Counted from the stretch's first letter, positions 21,771 through 31,386 are shown. The stretch is DNA of 64,000 bases from Halobacillus litoralis (GCF_020524025.1 NZ_JAIVKN010000002.1:558001-622000); one strand, 5' to 3'. The notes: generated by a model not told the origin, from the letters alone. Numbers and translations are program-made.

Positions 21771-22082
21771 TTACTTGTGGGCAACTTTATATACCCACAA
21801 CTTTTTTTCGACATCTTTTAAATCAAACTGTTGATGCCGCAGCAAAAAGTCAAGCGTATCTGAGTGACTTTCTACATGGAGCTCACGAAAGTTCTCTTGT
21901 TCTACATAGACTTGAATCACTTCAAATATTTCCAGGATCCTTCCAGGTGAGAGATCATCCTTTACATGGAGCTGTTCTAATTTCCCTATCCCCTGAGAGT
22001 ATTGAAGGATTTTAAAGGTTCCAATAACCTGTCCTTCTTTATTCAATTGATAGAGCTCTTCTTCTACTTTTTTAATATACAT
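21771..22082 (-). CDS. Small GNAT-like protein at the ywlB position
   Basis: An unrecognised 103-residue protein. The pattern LEQLHVKDDLSPGRILEIFEVIQVY then ELHVESHSDTLDFLLRHQQF resembles strands 4-5 and helix 3 of a GNAT acetyltransferase, but the usual Q/RxxGxG/A pyrophosphate loop is reduced to DDLSPGR, and the N-terminal half is short. It stands where B. subtilis has ywlB, an annotated acetyltransferase. ATG 22082 is the only good start; its AAAGGAG lies 13 nt upstream inside a 19-bp hairpin. It could be a shrunken, non-catalytic relative. Confidence 0.65.
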   Translation of the reverse strand: MYIKKVEEELYQLNKEGQVIGTFKILQYSQGIGKLEQLHVKDDLSPGRILEIFEVIQVYVEQENFRELHVESHSDTLDFLLRHQQFDLKDVEKKLWVYKVAHK

Positions 22083-22083
22083 A

Positions 22084-22136
22084 ATAGAATCCACACTCCT
22101 TTGGTATAAACCTATGAAAAGGAGTGTGGATTCTAT
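22084..22136 (-). promoter_or_regulatory. 19-bp perfect hairpin covering the ribosome site of the gene after spoIIR
   Basis: Arms 22084-22102 and 22118-22136 are perfect inverted repeats with a 15-nt loop, beginning 2 nt past the spoIIR stop. The minus-strand 3' arm contains AAAGGAG and ends one base before the ATG at 22082. No T-run follows, so it is not a typical terminator; sequestering of the ribosome site is the simplest reading. Confidence 0.75.
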
Positions 22137-22137
22137 G

Positions 22138-22746
22138 CTAGGAAAAAAGACTTTCCCACAATTGAACAACGAAAAATTTAACTTCTTTTTCCTCTTTACC
22201 TTCGTCTTTTATGTCTTCGTCTTCTGTAGAGACTTCCTCTGCTTCTGCGACACTTGTTCCATTAGAGAAGTCAAGGAAGCATAGAGGCGGAAATAGAACA
22301 CACCACCAATTATCCCCCTCACCTTCCCCCAAAGTGATTAAAATCGCTTCATACTCTCCAGCAGGATAAATGTACGATCCATACAGTTTGGTAGGAAACT
22401 GCACATTGGTTCCATATTCTACGGAATAGGAATATGTGAGCCCCTGGTCTTTCAAGGAATCTTCAACAATGGCTTCCAATTCCGGCAGACGACTTTGAAT
22501 TAATTCTCTAGCCGCTTCAACAGAAGTGAGTTCTTCCACCCACTTTGTTATCTCAGCATTTACGTCGTCACGAACGTTACGCTTCACAGACTGATCCTCA
22601 GCAGCATTACTGTCAGCCAATATACGAAGACGAATGGCTTCGTCAGGAATGACTTGGTATTGTTGTACAGCTGTACTTTTCTGCCCCCAAGGAAGGACCA
22701 TTAAAATAATAGATAAAGATAATAATAACAGTAAACCGTTTTTCAT
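22138..22746 (-). CDS. spoIIR: SpoIIR, forespore signal for pro-sigma-E processing
   Basis: SpoIIR is secreted from the forespore under sigma-F and activates the SpoIIGA protease that matures sigma-E. Seen: N-terminal signal sequence (residues 1-22), the family core IPDEAIRLRILADSNAAEDQ and VKRNVRDDVN, and the C-terminal YPAGEYEAILITLGEGEGDNWWCVLFPPLCFLDF. 202 aa. A strongly acidic stretch follows (EDEDIKDEGKEEKE). It lies in the conserved prmC-spoIIR-ywlC string. Confidence 0.95.
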   Translation of the reverse strand: MKNGLLLLLSLSIILMVLPWGQKSTAVQQYQVIPDEAIRLRILADSNAAEDQSVKRNVRDDVNAEITKWVEELTSVEAARELIQSRLPELEAIVEDSLKDQGLTYSYSVEYGTNVQFPTKLYGSYIYPAGEYEAILITLGEGEGDNWWCVLFPPLCFLDFSNGTSVAEAEEVSTEDEDIKDEGKEEKEVKFFVVQLWESLFS

Positions 22747-22877
22747 TTTCTCTTCCTCCCTGTCGTTCTACTAGTCGCTAGTATGGACAGAGAAAAGAGC
22801 CGCTAAACAGAAAATCTATGAATCTTTTAAAAGTCCAGCTTAATGAATCAAAATGCAACGGCCGTTAAAATTGGGAA

Positions 22878-23738
22878 TTAGCCTAAGAAGCTGAAAACCA
22901 TCCGATCTTTTCCGTTTATGTCCTGTCGTACATCTGTTTTGTATTCGGGTAGAATCAAATGAATAAGACGCTCCACAGCATCCCCCTGTTTATGACCAAT
23001 TTCAAATGCAATGCACCATGGCTTTTTATCCACTGTGGATATCTGCTCCAATATCGTTCGATAAGCAGCCAGTCCCTCCTCTTCAGCAAAGAGAGCGAGC
23101 TCAGGATCAAAATTAAGAACCGTATCATTCATTTCGGTCTTTTCAAGAGCAGAAATATATGGAGGGTTTGAAACGACCACATCAAACTCCTCTCCCACTA
23201 CCGGAGCGAGAAAATCCCCTTGTTTAAAACGAACATCAGCTTGAAGTAAAGTGGCATTATCTATGGCAACCCTTAAAGCTTCATCAGAGATATCCACCGC
23301 TGTTACTTGACTATCGGCCAGTTCCAGAGCAGCTGTAATGGCAATAACTCCACTGCCTGTTCCGAGATCTACAATCCTCGGACGCTCTACACCTCTTAAT
23401 CGGATCGCTTCGACCAGCCCAAGTACGAGCTCTTCTGTTTCCGGTCTTGGAATCAGTACATCTGAACTCACTTTAAACTCCCGTCCATAAAAGTGAGCAT
23501 ATCCTGTAAGATGCTGAATGGGAACACCCATTTCCACATGCCTGTGAACGGCTTCTATAAATGAATCCTTCACTCCATCAGGCAGGGGGTCTGTCTCATA
23601 AGCCAATATTTTTGAAAAAGGCCAGTCAAGGAAATATTCCAACAACAAATCGGCCATCCGTGCTTCTCTTTCATGTTCCAGTAAAAAAAGAGAAGCCCAT
23701 CGGCGGGCTCCTCGAATCGTCGTAAAAGAAGGCTGCAT
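22878..23738 (-). CDS. prmC: Release-factor glutamine N5-methyltransferase
   Basis: Methylates the Gln of the GGQ motif in RF1/RF2 using AdoMet. Seen: an N-terminal helical substrate domain (residues 1-85), the SAM motif VDLGTGSGVIAITAA and the catalytic NPPY in VVSNPPYISALE; 286 aa. The start is uncertain: ATG 23738 lies just past the prfA TAA, while GTG 23747 overlaps prfA by 8 bp; neither has a strong ribosome site, so translational coupling to prfA is likely. The pairing with its own substrate gene is conserved. Confidence 0.95.
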   Translation of the reverse strand: MQPSFTTIRGARRWASLFLLEHEREARMADLLLEYFLDWPFSKILAYETDPLPDGVKDSFIEAVHRHVEMGVPIQHLTGYAHFYGREFKVSSDVLIPRPETEELVLGLVEAIRLRGVERPRIVDLGTGSGVIAITAALELADSQVTAVDISDEALRVAIDNATLLQADVRFKQGDFLAPVVGEEFDVVVSNPPYISALEKTEMNDTVLNFDPELALFAEEEGLAAYRTILEQISTVDKKPWCIAFEIGHKQGDAVERLIHLILPEYKTDVRQDINGKDRMVFSFLG

Positions 23739-23739
23739 A

Positions 23740-24810
23740 TTATTCACCGATCTGCTCTAATTTCTTCGTCTGCTCTTCAATTAGCAATGCATCAATGATC
23801 TCATCCATGTTTCCTTGTAGAATCTGATCAAGCTTCTGCAGAGTCAGCCCGATACGGTGATCCGTTACCCGCGTTTGAGGGAAGTTGTAGGTACGGATGC
23901 GTTCCGAACGATCTCCTGTCCCTACAGCAGATTTACGGCTTTCGTCATATTCCGCCTGCGCTTCCTGCTGGTACTTATCATAAATACGGGCACGAAGAAC
24001 TTTCATAGCTTTTTCCTTATTCTTAATCTGTGACTTCTCATCTTGACAGGACACAACAATTCCTGTTGGCACGTGCGTCAGACGAACGGCAGACATCGTT
24101 GTATTTACACTCTGACCACCCGGGCCACTCGATGCAAAGGTATCCACGCGGATATCTTTATCATGAACTTCTACTTCAACTTCTTCTGCTTCCGGCATAA
24201 CGACAACGGTTGCTGTCGAAGTATGAATACGACCACCAGATTCCGTTTCAGGTACACGCTGCACACGGTGGGCTCCATTTTCGAATTTCAGTTTAGAAAA
24301 AGCCATATCGCCATTTACCATAAAGATAATTTCTTTATATCCACCAACGTCGTTTGCATTCGCTTCAATGACTTCAGTCTTCCATCCCTGCATTTCAGCA
24401 TAACGGGCGTACATACGGTAAAGGTCTCCAGCAAATAAGGAAGCTTCATCTCCGCCAGCTGCTCCCCGTACTTCCATAATAACGTTTTTGTCATCATTGG
24501 GATCTTTTGGCAGCATAAGGACTTTCAAGCGTTCTTCAAGGTCCTGTTTGCTTGTGGATAATTCATTGATTTCCTCTTTGACCATCGCTGTCATTTCATC
24601 ATCAAGATTATCTTCAAGCATCGCTTTCGCATCGCTCAATTGTTCTGTAACTTCTTTATACTCACGGTAAGCATCAACGGTCTCCTGCAAACCTGATTGT
24701 TCTTTAGAATATTCACGGAGTTTATTTGTGTCAGAAATAACCTCAGGATCACTTAGTAATTCATTCAGTTTTTCATAACGGTCTTCTAATGTTTGTAAAC
24801 GTTCGATCAA
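23740..24810 (-). CDS. prfA: Peptide chain release factor 1
   Basis: Decodes UAA/UAG and triggers peptide release. Seen: N-terminal coiled coil (residues 1-100), the PVT-type recognition region, [21 protein letters not shown] with the GGQ, and [17 protein letters not shown]. 356 aa. The start is TTG 24810, 7 nt after GAGGTG. It lies immediately upstream of prmC. Confidence 0.97.
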   Translation of the reverse strand: MIERLQTLEDRYEKLNELLSDPEVISDTNKLREYSKEQSGLQETVDAYREYKEVTEQLSDAKAMLEDNLDDEMTAMVKEEINELSTSKQDLEERLKVLMLPKDPNDDKNVIMEVRGAAGGDEASLFAGDLYRMYARYAEMQGWKTEVIEANANDVGGYKEIIFMVNGDMAFSKLKFENGAHRVQRVPETESGGRIHTSTATVVVMPEAEEVEVEVHDKDIRVDTFASSGPGGQSVNTTMSAVRLTHVPTGIVVSCQDEKSQIKNKEKAMKVLRARIYDKYQQEAQAEYDESRKSAVGTGDRSERIRTYNFPQTRVTDHRIGLTLQKLDQILQGNMDEIIDALLIEEQTKKLEQIGE

Positions 24811-24891
24811 TGGTATGCACCTCTTTCTCCATAACAGTCTAATTATATTATAGAGAGATCACGGATACAACCGCACACCTGTCCCTGTCGT

Positions 24892-24928
24892 TAAAAAAAC
24901 AGGGCAGCCAGAATTAAAGACCGGCCGC
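24892..24928 (-). terminator. Terminator after the YhcN-type lipoprotein gene
   Basis: On the minus strand GCGGCCGG pairs with CTGGCTGC (8 bp, two G-U), followed closely by T7. It lies 8 bp past the gene's stop. Confidence 0.7.
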
Positions 24929-24935
24929 GTCAGCA

Positions 24936-25337
24936 TTATTTAATTCTTACAGCGATATCATAGCGCGGGACAGCCTGGTAGACTGCTTCTTTAATTTGAG
25001 ATTTCCATTCGTCCAATTCTTCTTTAGACATGTCCTTTTCCCCTTCTACATCAACGGTGACCCAGACTTTGTTCGCTTCAATAATAACACGCTTTACTTC
25101 GACACCTTCCAGTTTCTGCGCTGCTTCTTTAATCATCTGCCGATCCTGCTTTAACCCCCATGTCTTCCCAACTTTGTTCATGGACCTCGGGTTTTCATTT
25201 TCTCTGGTCACGTCATTGTTCATGCCCATATTTTCCACATCATCACGACTCGTTTGACCTTGATACTTTTCTGTTTGTAAACCGCAGGCCGTTAAAACTG
25301 CCAGAGACAATAACATCGTAAGAATAGATCGAATCAT
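24936..25337 (-). CDS. YhcN/YlaJ-family sporulation lipoprotein
   Basis: A 133-residue putative spore lipoprotein. Seen: signal peptide with lipobox LTAC (Cys about residue 18), a low-complexity Asn/Glu linker, then a YhcN/YlaJ-like domain (VKRVIIEANKVWVTVDVEGEKDMSKEELDEWKSQI, split here as recognised segments). Family members coat the forespore inner membrane or spore. ATG 25337 is 6 nt after GAGGTG; the in-frame GTG 25346 overlaps that site. It stands between prfA and a Cys-rich gene, and probably is transcribed alone. Confidence 0.8.
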   Translation of the reverse strand: MIRSILTMLLSLAVLTACGLQTEKYQGQTSRDDVENMGMNNDVTRENENPRSMNKVGKTWGLKQDRQMIKEAAQKLEGVEVKRVIIEANKVWVTVDVEGEKDMSKEELDEWKSQIKEAVYQAVPRYDIAVRIK

Positions 25338-25447
25338 CCAACTCACCTCTTCTATTTTTATCGTTATTGTCTCCGAAAGGAAAAAACCTATGTAAAAAAT
25401 TAAAGTCCAGCCAAGTCAAACTTTTCGAAAGGATAAAGGAGAAACAA

Positions 25448-25473
25448 AAAAAGGCCCATGACAGGACCCTCAG
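25448..25473 (-). terminator. Likely terminator after the DUF326 gene
   Basis: A short GGGTCC/GGGCCT-type stem with one bulge is followed by T7 on the minus strand, just past the gene's stop. Confidence 0.5.
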
Positions 25474-25494
25474 ATTCATCAGTGAAAGTTAAGT

Positions 25495-25779
25495 CTAAAC
25501 CGATTTTCTCAGTGCTCTTTCATCCACTTTACTTTCATACTGCTTCAATTGTTCACAAAGGTTCGAGTAGTCCATGCACATTTGGTACACTTTATCTTCT
25601 TTTGTACCCCCAAGTTCCAGACATTCTCTTGCACAGGTCCGACACACATCCGCACAGGAGTCACATAATTCAAACATTAGTTTACTTTCTTTTTGAACCA
25701 CTTCAACGGCATATTTATAGGCGTTCATACACTCTTCAAGTAAGCTCGACATCTTAAGCAAATCTGCCTTTCTCTCCAT
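25495..25779 (-). CDS. Cys-rich four-helix-bundle protein (DUF326-like)
   Basis: A 94-residue cytosolic protein with cysteines in the pattern CDSCADVCRTCAREC plus further Cys in helices 1 and 3, as in DUF326/Csp-type four-helix bundles that bind copper in their core. Function here is inferred only. ATG 25779 lies 8 nt after AAGGGGGG. It is an isolated gene between tdk and the lipoprotein gene. Confidence 0.75.
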   Translation of the reverse strand: MERKADLLKMSSLLEECMNAYKYAVEVVQKESKLMFELCDSCADVCRTCARECLELGGTKEDKVYQMCMDYSNLCEQLKQYESKVDERALRKSV

Positions 25780-25973
25780 ACGCACTGCCCCCCTTATCAA
25801 ATGTAAGTATCCATTCAATTTCAAGATCACTCACTTTTGTTTACCTTCCTTTAGGGTACCACGTTCAAAAAGCTAATAAACGGTTCAGAGCACATCGAGC
25901 ACACATTAACAACATAGATGGGAAAACGTTTTTTAAGGTACACCTCATAGGGGGAGGGACAGAAACACCACAC

Positions 25974-26005
25974 AAAAAAAGACAGCTGTTAAACAGCTGT
26001 CTTTC
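25974..26005 (-). terminator. tdk terminator
   Basis: GACAGCTGT (25981-25989) pairs with ACAGCTGTC (25993-26001), and extra A-T pairs lengthen the stem; T7 follows on the minus strand. Confidence 0.85.
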
Positions 26006-26010
26006 TCCAT

Positions 26011-26640
26011 TTATTCACTCATTATTTTTCCAGCGTATGCCGCTTTTACTTGCTGCTGCCTGGGTTTGTTCGGTACTTCATGATGATGGCGGCATCGCGG
26101 CTCATAAGATTCAGATGCCCCAACTAAAATGACAGGGTCATCATACGATGCTGGAGATCCATCTATTAACCGCTGGGTACGACTAGCTGGCGAACCGCAA
26201 ACAGGACAGATGGCGTTCAGTTTTGTTACGCTCTCACTCAAAGCCATCATGTCAGGCATTTTACCGAAAGGTTCCCCTCTAAAATCAGTATCAAGGCCAG
26301 CGACGATGACGCGCATGCCTTTATCCGCTAAGCACTCAACTACTTCTACAATATGTTCGTCAAAAAACTGCATTTCATCAATTCCTACGACATCTACTTC
26401 GTCCGTAACGTGATGGAGGATATCCAAAGAACTTTTTACAGGTCGAGCCATCACTGAAGTGCCATTATGAGAGACTACAGCATCTTCTTTATAACGGTCA
26501 TCAATCGCAGGTTTATATACACGGACGGTCAAATTACCGAAGGTTGCACGTCTGACACGACGAATCAGTTCTTCTGATTTGCCGCTGAACATGCTTCCAC
26601 AAATTAGTTCGACCCATCCGCTTTGCTTCATTACATACAC
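26011..26640 (-). CDS. tdk: Thymidine kinase
   Basis: Phosphorylates thymidine to dTMP in the salvage pathway. Seen: P-loop [28 protein letters not shown] (Walker B and catalytic Glu), the lasso loop RGEPFGKMP, and zinc ligands CPVCG and CRHHH. 209 aa. The GTG 26640 start is used: the N-terminus MYVMKQSGW matches B. subtilis Tdk, and AAGGGAG is 11 nt upstream. A strong hairpin with a U-run lies about 90 nt before the gene. Confidence 0.96.
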   Translation of the reverse strand: MYVMKQSGWVELICGSMFSGKSEELIRRVRRATFGNLTVRVYKPAIDDRYKEDAVVSHNGTSVMARPVKSSLDILHHVTDEVDVVGIDEMQFFDEHIVEVVECLADKGMRVIVAGLDTDFRGEPFGKMPDMMALSESVTKLNAICPVCGSPASRTQRLIDGSPASYDDPVILVGASESYEPRCRHHHEVPNKPRQQQVKAAYAGKIMSE

Positions 26641-26726
26641 GTCTACTGTCGCTCCCTTCTCACTCGATCAAGCTTCAAAAGTGCAGGACCACCTGCAACC
26701 TTACATCATTACCGGCATTACCAATA

Positions 26727-26787
26727 AAAAAGAGCTCCCTTGATTACCCCCGATGCACCGGAGGCTAAAATCACCAAGGACAGCTCC
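26727..26787 (-). terminator. Long hairpin with U-run upstream of tdk (second terminator or attenuator)
   Basis: On the minus strand GGAGCTGTCCTTGG pairs with TCAAGGGAGCTC with bulges, an inner CCTCCGG/TCGGGGG stem follows, and T6 closes it. It comes after the rpmE terminator and before tdk, so it may attenuate tdk. Confidence 0.6.
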
Positions 26788-26860
26788 CTTATTTATTCAT
26801 ACGTCCAGGGCAGGTAGGAAACTCATGCACCAAGCTTCCCACACCCTTATTTTTTGACAA

Positions 26861-26898
26861 AAAAACAGGCAAACCTCTGAGACCATTTGCCTGTTTTT
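26861..26898 (-). terminator. rpmE terminator
   Basis: A perfect 13-bp stem (26861-26873 with 26886-26898) with CAGGCAAA arms and T-runs. Confidence 0.88.
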
Positions 26899-26941
26899 GC
26901 TCAAAATGATGAATTCTCCTTCAAAAGAAGAAGGATCATTA

Positions 26942-27187
26942 TTATGAAAGGTTATATTTCTTCTTGAAGCGATCAACACGGCCGCCAGCTTTGTCAGCTT
27001 TTTGCTTACCTGTGTAGAACGGGTGAGACGCAGAACTAATCTCAACGCGGATCAATGGATAAGTGTTTCCATCTTCCCACTCAATTGTTTCTTCAGAAGT
27101 CTGAGTAGACCCTGTTAGAAACTTGAAATTAGAAGTTGTGTCTAAGAATACAACTTTTTGGTATTCTGGATGAATTCCTGTTTTCAT
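26942..27187 (-). CDS. rpmE2: 50S ribosomal protein L31 type B
   Basis: L31 of the zinc-independent (C-minus) type, 81 residues. Seen: [14 protein letters not shown], the longer beta insertion [16 protein letters not shown], and [13 protein letters not shown], where type A carries CxxC and ICSECHPF zinc cysteines; here all four are absent. It occupies the rho-rpmE-tdk position where B. subtilis has the zinc form. No Zur-box palindrome is seen upstream. ATG 27187 is followed upstream by a 260-bp leader region with some secondary structure. Confidence 0.93.
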   Translation of the reverse strand: MKTGIHPEYQKVVFLDTTSNFKFLTGSTQTSEETIEWEDGNTYPLIRVEISSASHPFYTGKQKADKAGGRVDRFKKKYNLS

Positions 27188-27359
27188 GTTCTTCCACTCC
27201 TTTTTGCCCTGAGTCCTTAAGAAACAGAGTTATTGTAAGAGCCGTCGAAGGTTCGTATTAACACCTTGTACTGAAACTCACATAGAATGATTATAACAGG
27301 GGCAATCCCTTGATGCAACATCCAGTTTTTATTAAATCCTTTTAGATAGAAGGTTCAAA

Positions 27360-27425
27360 GGGAACAGGCAGCCCTTCACTATACGAACGCTTGAGGGATT
27401 GGCCTGATCGTATGCCGCCTGTTTA
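27360..27425 (-). other. Structured region between rho and rpmE2
   Basis: On the minus strand AGGCGGC pairs with GCTGCCT and ATACGA pairs with TCGTAT, giving an interrupted hairpin 25 bp after rho with no T-run. It may be the rho 3' end or part of an L31 leader; I cannot tell which. Confidence 0.35.
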
Positions 27426-27449
27426 AAACATCTTTACTTCCTCATCCAC

Positions 27450-28757
27450 TTAACCTTCGTTCCTAGTCGATGAACGACGGGTTGAAGTGGCTTTCCCTTT
27501 CATGTCTTTATCCATTAAATCAAAGAATTCATCGTTATTTTTTGAAGCTCTCAAACGACGCAGGAATCGATCTGCGAAATCATGGGAATCAGACATGGTC
27601 TTCCTAATCGCCCATATTTTATCAAGATGTGTCTGTGGAAGTAACAATTCTTCCTTCCTCGTTCCAGAACGAACAATATCAATGGCAGGGAAAATACGAC
27701 GCTCAGCAAGGCTGCGATCCAGATGAAGTTCCATATTACCTGTCCCTTTAAACTCTTCATAGATGACATCATCCATTCGAGATCCGGTATCAACAAGGGC
27801 CGTTGCCAAAATAGTCAGGCTTCCCCCTTCTTCAATATTACGCGCAGCACCAAAGAATCTCTTCGGACGGTGGAAAGCCGCCGGGTCAATTCCTCCAGAC
27901 AGTGTACGTCCACTTGGTGGAATGACAAGATTGTAGGCTCTGGCAAGCCTTGTAATACTATCCATTAAAACGATAACGTCCCGCTTATGTTCTACCAGGC
28001 GCATCGCTCGTTCCAGAACAAGCTCAGACACTTTAATGTGGTTTTCGGGAACTTCATCAAAGGTTGAACTGACAACATCCACATCAGCAGCAACGGAACG
28101 TTCAATATCCGTAACTTCCTCCGGTCGCTCATCCACAAGAAGAATAATTAACTTAGCATCTGGATGGTTGGTTGAAATGCTGTTTGCCATTTGTTTTAAC
28201 AGCATTGTCTTCCCGGCTTTAGGTGGAGCTACAATTAAACCACGCTGTCCGTAACCAACAGGAGACATCAAGTCCATAATACGTGTAGAAAGCTTCTTCG
28301 TTTCTGTTTCCAATTTCATCTGACGATCTGGATATAAAGGAGTCAACGCAGGGAAGTGGACCCTTTCCTTAGCCGAATCCGGATCCTCCCCATTTACAGC
28401 ATCCACGTGGAGAAGGCCGTAATACCGTTCATTTTCTTTTGGCGGCCGCACCTTCCCTGACACCTTATCTCCATTTCTTAAGTCAAAACGGCGGATCTGC
28501 GAGGCGGATATATAAATATCCTCTGCACTTGGTGAATAGTTGATCGGGCGTAAAAAGCCGAACCCTTCTGATGGAATAATTTCCAGGATCCCGTCCATAA
28601 ATAAGAATCCATCTTTTTCAGCCTGTGCTTTTAAAATAGCGAAAATCAGTTCCCGCTTCGTTAATTTTGCATAGTAAGACACTTTATACTGTCTTGCTTT
28701 GGCATAAAGTCCTTTCAATGTCATTGTTTCTAAATTGGAGATTGTTAAATCTGCCAC
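27450..28757 (-). CDS. rho: Transcription termination factor Rho
   Basis: The hexameric RNA helicase that ends untranslated transcripts. Seen: N-terminal helical RNA-binding region, cold-shock-like fold ([20 protein letters not shown]), Walker [13 protein letters not shown], the Q-loop/R-loop region, and Walker [17 protein letters not shown]; 435 aa. The start is GTG 28757. Downstream is rpmE2 as in Bacillus. Confidence 0.97.
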   Translation of the reverse strand: MADLTISNLETMTLKGLYAKARQYKVSYYAKLTKRELIFAILKAQAEKDGFLFMDGILEIIPSEGFGFLRPINYSPSAEDIYISASQIRRFDLRNGDKVSGKVRPPKENERYYGLLHVDAVNGEDPDSAKERVHFPALTPLYPDRQMKLETETKKLSTRIMDLMSPVGYGQRGLIVAPPKAGKTMLLKQMANSISTNHPDAKLIILLVDERPEEVTDIERSVAADVDVVSSTFDEVPENHIKVSELVLERAMRLVEHKRDVIVLMDSITRLARAYNLVIPPSGRTLSGGIDPAAFHRPKRFFGAARNIEEGGSLTILATALVDTGSRMDDVIYEEFKGTGNMELHLDRSLAERRIFPAIDIVRSGTRKEELLLPQTHLDKIWAIRKTMSDSHDFADRFLRRLRASKNNDEFFDLMDKDMKGKATSTRRSSTRNEG

Positions 28758-29271
28758 AAAATCACCACTCTTTTTATATTTCGTTTTCTAATTGAAATGA
28801 AGGATGCATTATCTGAGAACACCCTTTTAAAATTTTGGAATGATCTGCTTAACATAAAGATCCGCAAACAGAATCCGATTGTTTTCATCTGAACTAAACC
28901 TGATCATGGACTGCTCTGGTCCAATCCATTCTTGTGTATTTAAAGTAGTCGCCTTCTCTTAAGTGAATAGTGAATTAGAAGAAAAAGGAGAAGTTATGTG
29001 AAGTTAGAAAAATAGAAGCCTGCAGAGGTTGAACAATGTCAATCACTTCTATCATTAACAAACATCCTTTATTGTACTCCTGTCCATAAGTAGTTTCAAT
29101 GTTAATTTGAGAAATGTTCCGGGAGGATATCTTGTAGAAAAAGAGAGGAAGTCATATAAAGACGACCCCCTCTCTATATAGTGAAGAATTGGTGGCTAAC
29201 TATAATCCTTACGTTCAGTGTTCATTAAATTCTGTGCCCATTTAGTGGAAAGGAGGGCGACCCCCAGGTTT
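28758..29271. other. 514-bp gap between rho and murA2, where Bacillus has glpX
   Basis: No full gene is present. The minus strand holds one coding-looking stretch (28827-28958, 43 codons, ending ADLYVKQIIPKF then TAA) without start or ribosome site, and the murA2 terminator at 29142-29175. The rest shows nothing I recognise. Confidence 0.6.
29142..29175 (-). terminator. murA2 terminator
   Basis: AGAGAGG (29142-29148) pairs with CCTCTCT (29169-29175), with GTC/GAC pairs inside; T5 follows on the minus strand. Confidence 0.7.
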
Positions 29272-30558
29272 TTACGAATTTTGAAATTGTTCAACTTCCT
29301 CATCTGACATCTCTTCATACCAGACGTTTGCACCTAAATCTATCAGTTTATTCGTGATGTTCTCATATCCTCTTTCAATATGATCAACTCCGGTGATTTC
29401 AGTAATCCCTTCAGCCATTAAACCAGCGATTACAAGCGCTGCCCCTGCTCGTAAATCGGAGGCTTTGACTTTTGCTCCCTGGAGTTTCGAAGGTCCGGAG
29501 ACAATAGCTGATCCCCCTTCTACTTTAATAGAAGCGTTCATCCGTCTAAGTTCATCCACATGTTTAAACCTTGCCTGATAAATCGTATCAGTGACAACCC
29601 CCGTACCCTGGGTTTGTGTCAGCAGTGAAGTGAAGGGTTGTTGTAAATCAGTAGGAAAACCAGGGTAGACAAGCGTTTTAATATCTACGCTCCGCAGCTT
29701 TTCTCCTGGACGGACGTATAATTGTTCATCATTCTCTTCAATAATAACGCCCATCTCCCTGAGTTTTGCCAGTAGAGACTCCAAATGCTGAGGAATGACA
29801 TTGTCAATAATCATGCCATCTCCTTTTGCAGCTGCCATAATCGTGTACGTTCCCGCTTCAATCCGATCAGGGATAATGGTATGAAGGCAGCCTTGAAGCT
29901 TCTCTACACCTTCAATACGAATGACATCCGTACCTGCCCCTTTGATCTTCGCCCCCATACTTGTCAGTAACGTAGCTACGTCTATGATCTCTGGTTCTTT
30001 GGCAGCATTTTCAATCACTGTTTTCCCTTTAGCACGAACGGCCGCAAGCATGATATTTATCGTTGCACCGACACTCACGACATCCAGGTAAATCCTGGCG
30101 CCGCGAAGCTCTTTCGCCCGCAGGTAAATGGCGCCTTGTTCATTCGTAACTTCCGCCCCCAAGGCTTCGAAGCCTTTAATGTGCTGATCTATTGGACGCG
30201 GACCTAAATGGCAGCCACCAGGCAGTCCGATAACTGCTTTGTTAAAACGCCCCAGCATGGCTCCCATAAAATAATAGGAGGCTCTTAACTTTTTCACTTT
30301 TCCGTTGGGAAGCGGCATGTCGACCATGTTAGAAGGATCAATATGTACGGTTCGCCCTTCTTTATGAACCGACCCACCAATCTCTTCCAATAAATCAGAC
30401 AAAATCCCAACATCTGAAATGTCCGGAAGACCCTCGATGGTGACAGGTGATTCGGCTAAAATAGCTGCCGGTAATAAAGCAACTGCACTGTTTTTAGCTC
30501 CACTTACCCGTACCTGTCCACGTAAAGGCTTTCCACCTTCTACTAATAGTTTATGCAT
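29272..30558 (-). CDS. murAB: MurA2, second UDP-N-acetylglucosamine 1-carboxyvinyltransferase
   Basis: A paralogue of the enzyme at 2122. Seen: [13 protein letters not shown] (Lys22), [23 protein letters not shown] with catalytic Cys116, and [14 protein letters not shown]; 428 aa. Low-GC Gram-positives commonly carry two; this copy is the MurAB/MurZ type judged by its place between tal and rho. ATG 30558 follows GCGAGGAG. It could back up MurA1 under stress. Confidence 0.95.
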   Translation of the reverse strand: MHKLLVEGGKPLRGQVRVSGAKNSAVALLPAAILAESPVTIEGLPDISDVGILSDLLEEIGGSVHKEGRTVHIDPSNMVDMPLPNGKVKKLRASYYFMGAMLGRFNKAVIGLPGGCHLGPRPIDQHIKGFEALGAEVTNEQGAIYLRAKELRGARIYLDVVSVGATINIMLAAVRAKGKTVIENAAKEPEIIDVATLLTSMGAKIKGAGTDVIRIEGVEKLQGCLHTIIPDRIEAGTYTIMAAAKGDGMIIDNVIPQHLESLLAKLREMGVIIEENDEQLYVRPGEKLRSVDIKTLVYPGFPTDLQQPFTSLLTQTQGTGVVTDTIYQARFKHVDELRRMNASIKVEGGSAIVSGPSKLQGAKVKASDLRAGAALVIAGLMAEGITEITGVDHIERGYENITNKLIDLGANVWYEEMSDEEVEQFQNS

Positions 30559-30626
30559 GTATAACTCCTCGCTTTAAGGTGAAGATTATGATTTTAGTAT
30601 GTGCAATTTTTTCCATTACACACCTA

Positions 30627-31268
30627 TTATTTTTGCTTATTCCAGTCATTGAGAAACTTTTCAATCCCCTGATCGGTCAAAGGATGCTTAACAATTTGAT
30701 AAAGTACTTTGAACGGGACTGTCGCTATATGCGCGCCATGAGAAGCTGCTTCGGTTACATGAATCGGATGACGGATAGAGGCAGCAATGATTTCAGTCTT
30801 AATAGCATGGAGATCAAATATCTCAGAAATTTGATCGATTAGTTCAACACCATTATGACCAATGTCATCAAGGCGCCCTAAGAATGGAGAAACATAAGAA
30901 GCCCCTGCGCGGGCAGCGAGTAAGGCCTGATTAGCTGAGAAGACCAAAGTCACATTTGTCTTAATGTTCAAGTCGCTGAATGCCTTCACAGCTTTCAGAC
31001 CTTCCATCGTCATGGGAACCTTAACAGTAATGTTCGGAGCGATAGCTGCCAATTCCTTACCTTCACGAATCATACCCTCAGCATCCTCCGATATCACTTC
31101 CGCACTAACCGAACCCTTCACTTCATCGGTAATTTCTTTCAAGCGCTCATGAAATGAAACCCCTTCTTTTGCTACGAGACTCGGATTTGTCGTAACTCCC
31201 GCAAGAATCCCCAGTGCGTTAGCTTGACGAATATCCTCAATGTTGGCTGTATCGATGAAAAACTTCAT
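30627..31268 (-). CDS. fsa: Transaldolase-like fructose-6-phosphate aldolase
   Basis: A class I aldolase of the small transaldolase (TalC/FSA) family, 213 aa. Seen: [29 protein letters not shown], the Schiff-base lysine in [12 protein letters not shown], and [13 protein letters not shown]. It acts either as transaldolase in the pentose phosphate pathway (as B. subtilis Tal/YwjH) or as fructose-6-P aldolase; the sequence alone does not decide. It sits in a row with fba. Confidence 0.93.
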   Translation of the reverse strand: MKFFIDTANIEDIRQANALGILAGVTTNPSLVAKEGVSFHERLKEITDEVKGSVSAEVISEDAEGMIREGKELAAIAPNITVKVPMTMEGLKAVKAFSDLNIKTNVTLVFSANQALLAARAGASYVSPFLGRLDDIGHNGVELIDQISEIFDLHAIKTEIIAASIRHPIHVTEAASHGAHIATVPFKVLYQIVKHPLTDQGIEKFLNDWNKQK

Positions 31269-31343
31269 TTCCCCACTCCTCTTCCCTTCAGAAATAACTC
31301 GAAACCATGAAATTGTCGAATGATGGCGTTTTCATTAATACTT

Positions 31344-31376
31344 AAAAGGAAACCGCTACATTGTAGCGGCTTCCTT
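31344..31376 (-). terminator. fba terminator
   Basis: A 15-bp stem (31346-31360 with 31362-31376, one G-U on the minus strand) with CCGCTACA core, followed by TTTT. It separates fba from fsa. Confidence 0.8.
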
Positions 31377-31386
31377 GTTACTATAC

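Noticed and set aside
27188-27449. Zur box before the zinc-free L31 gene
   Set aside because: No palindrome like TAAATCGTAAT-N-ATTACGATTTA was found.
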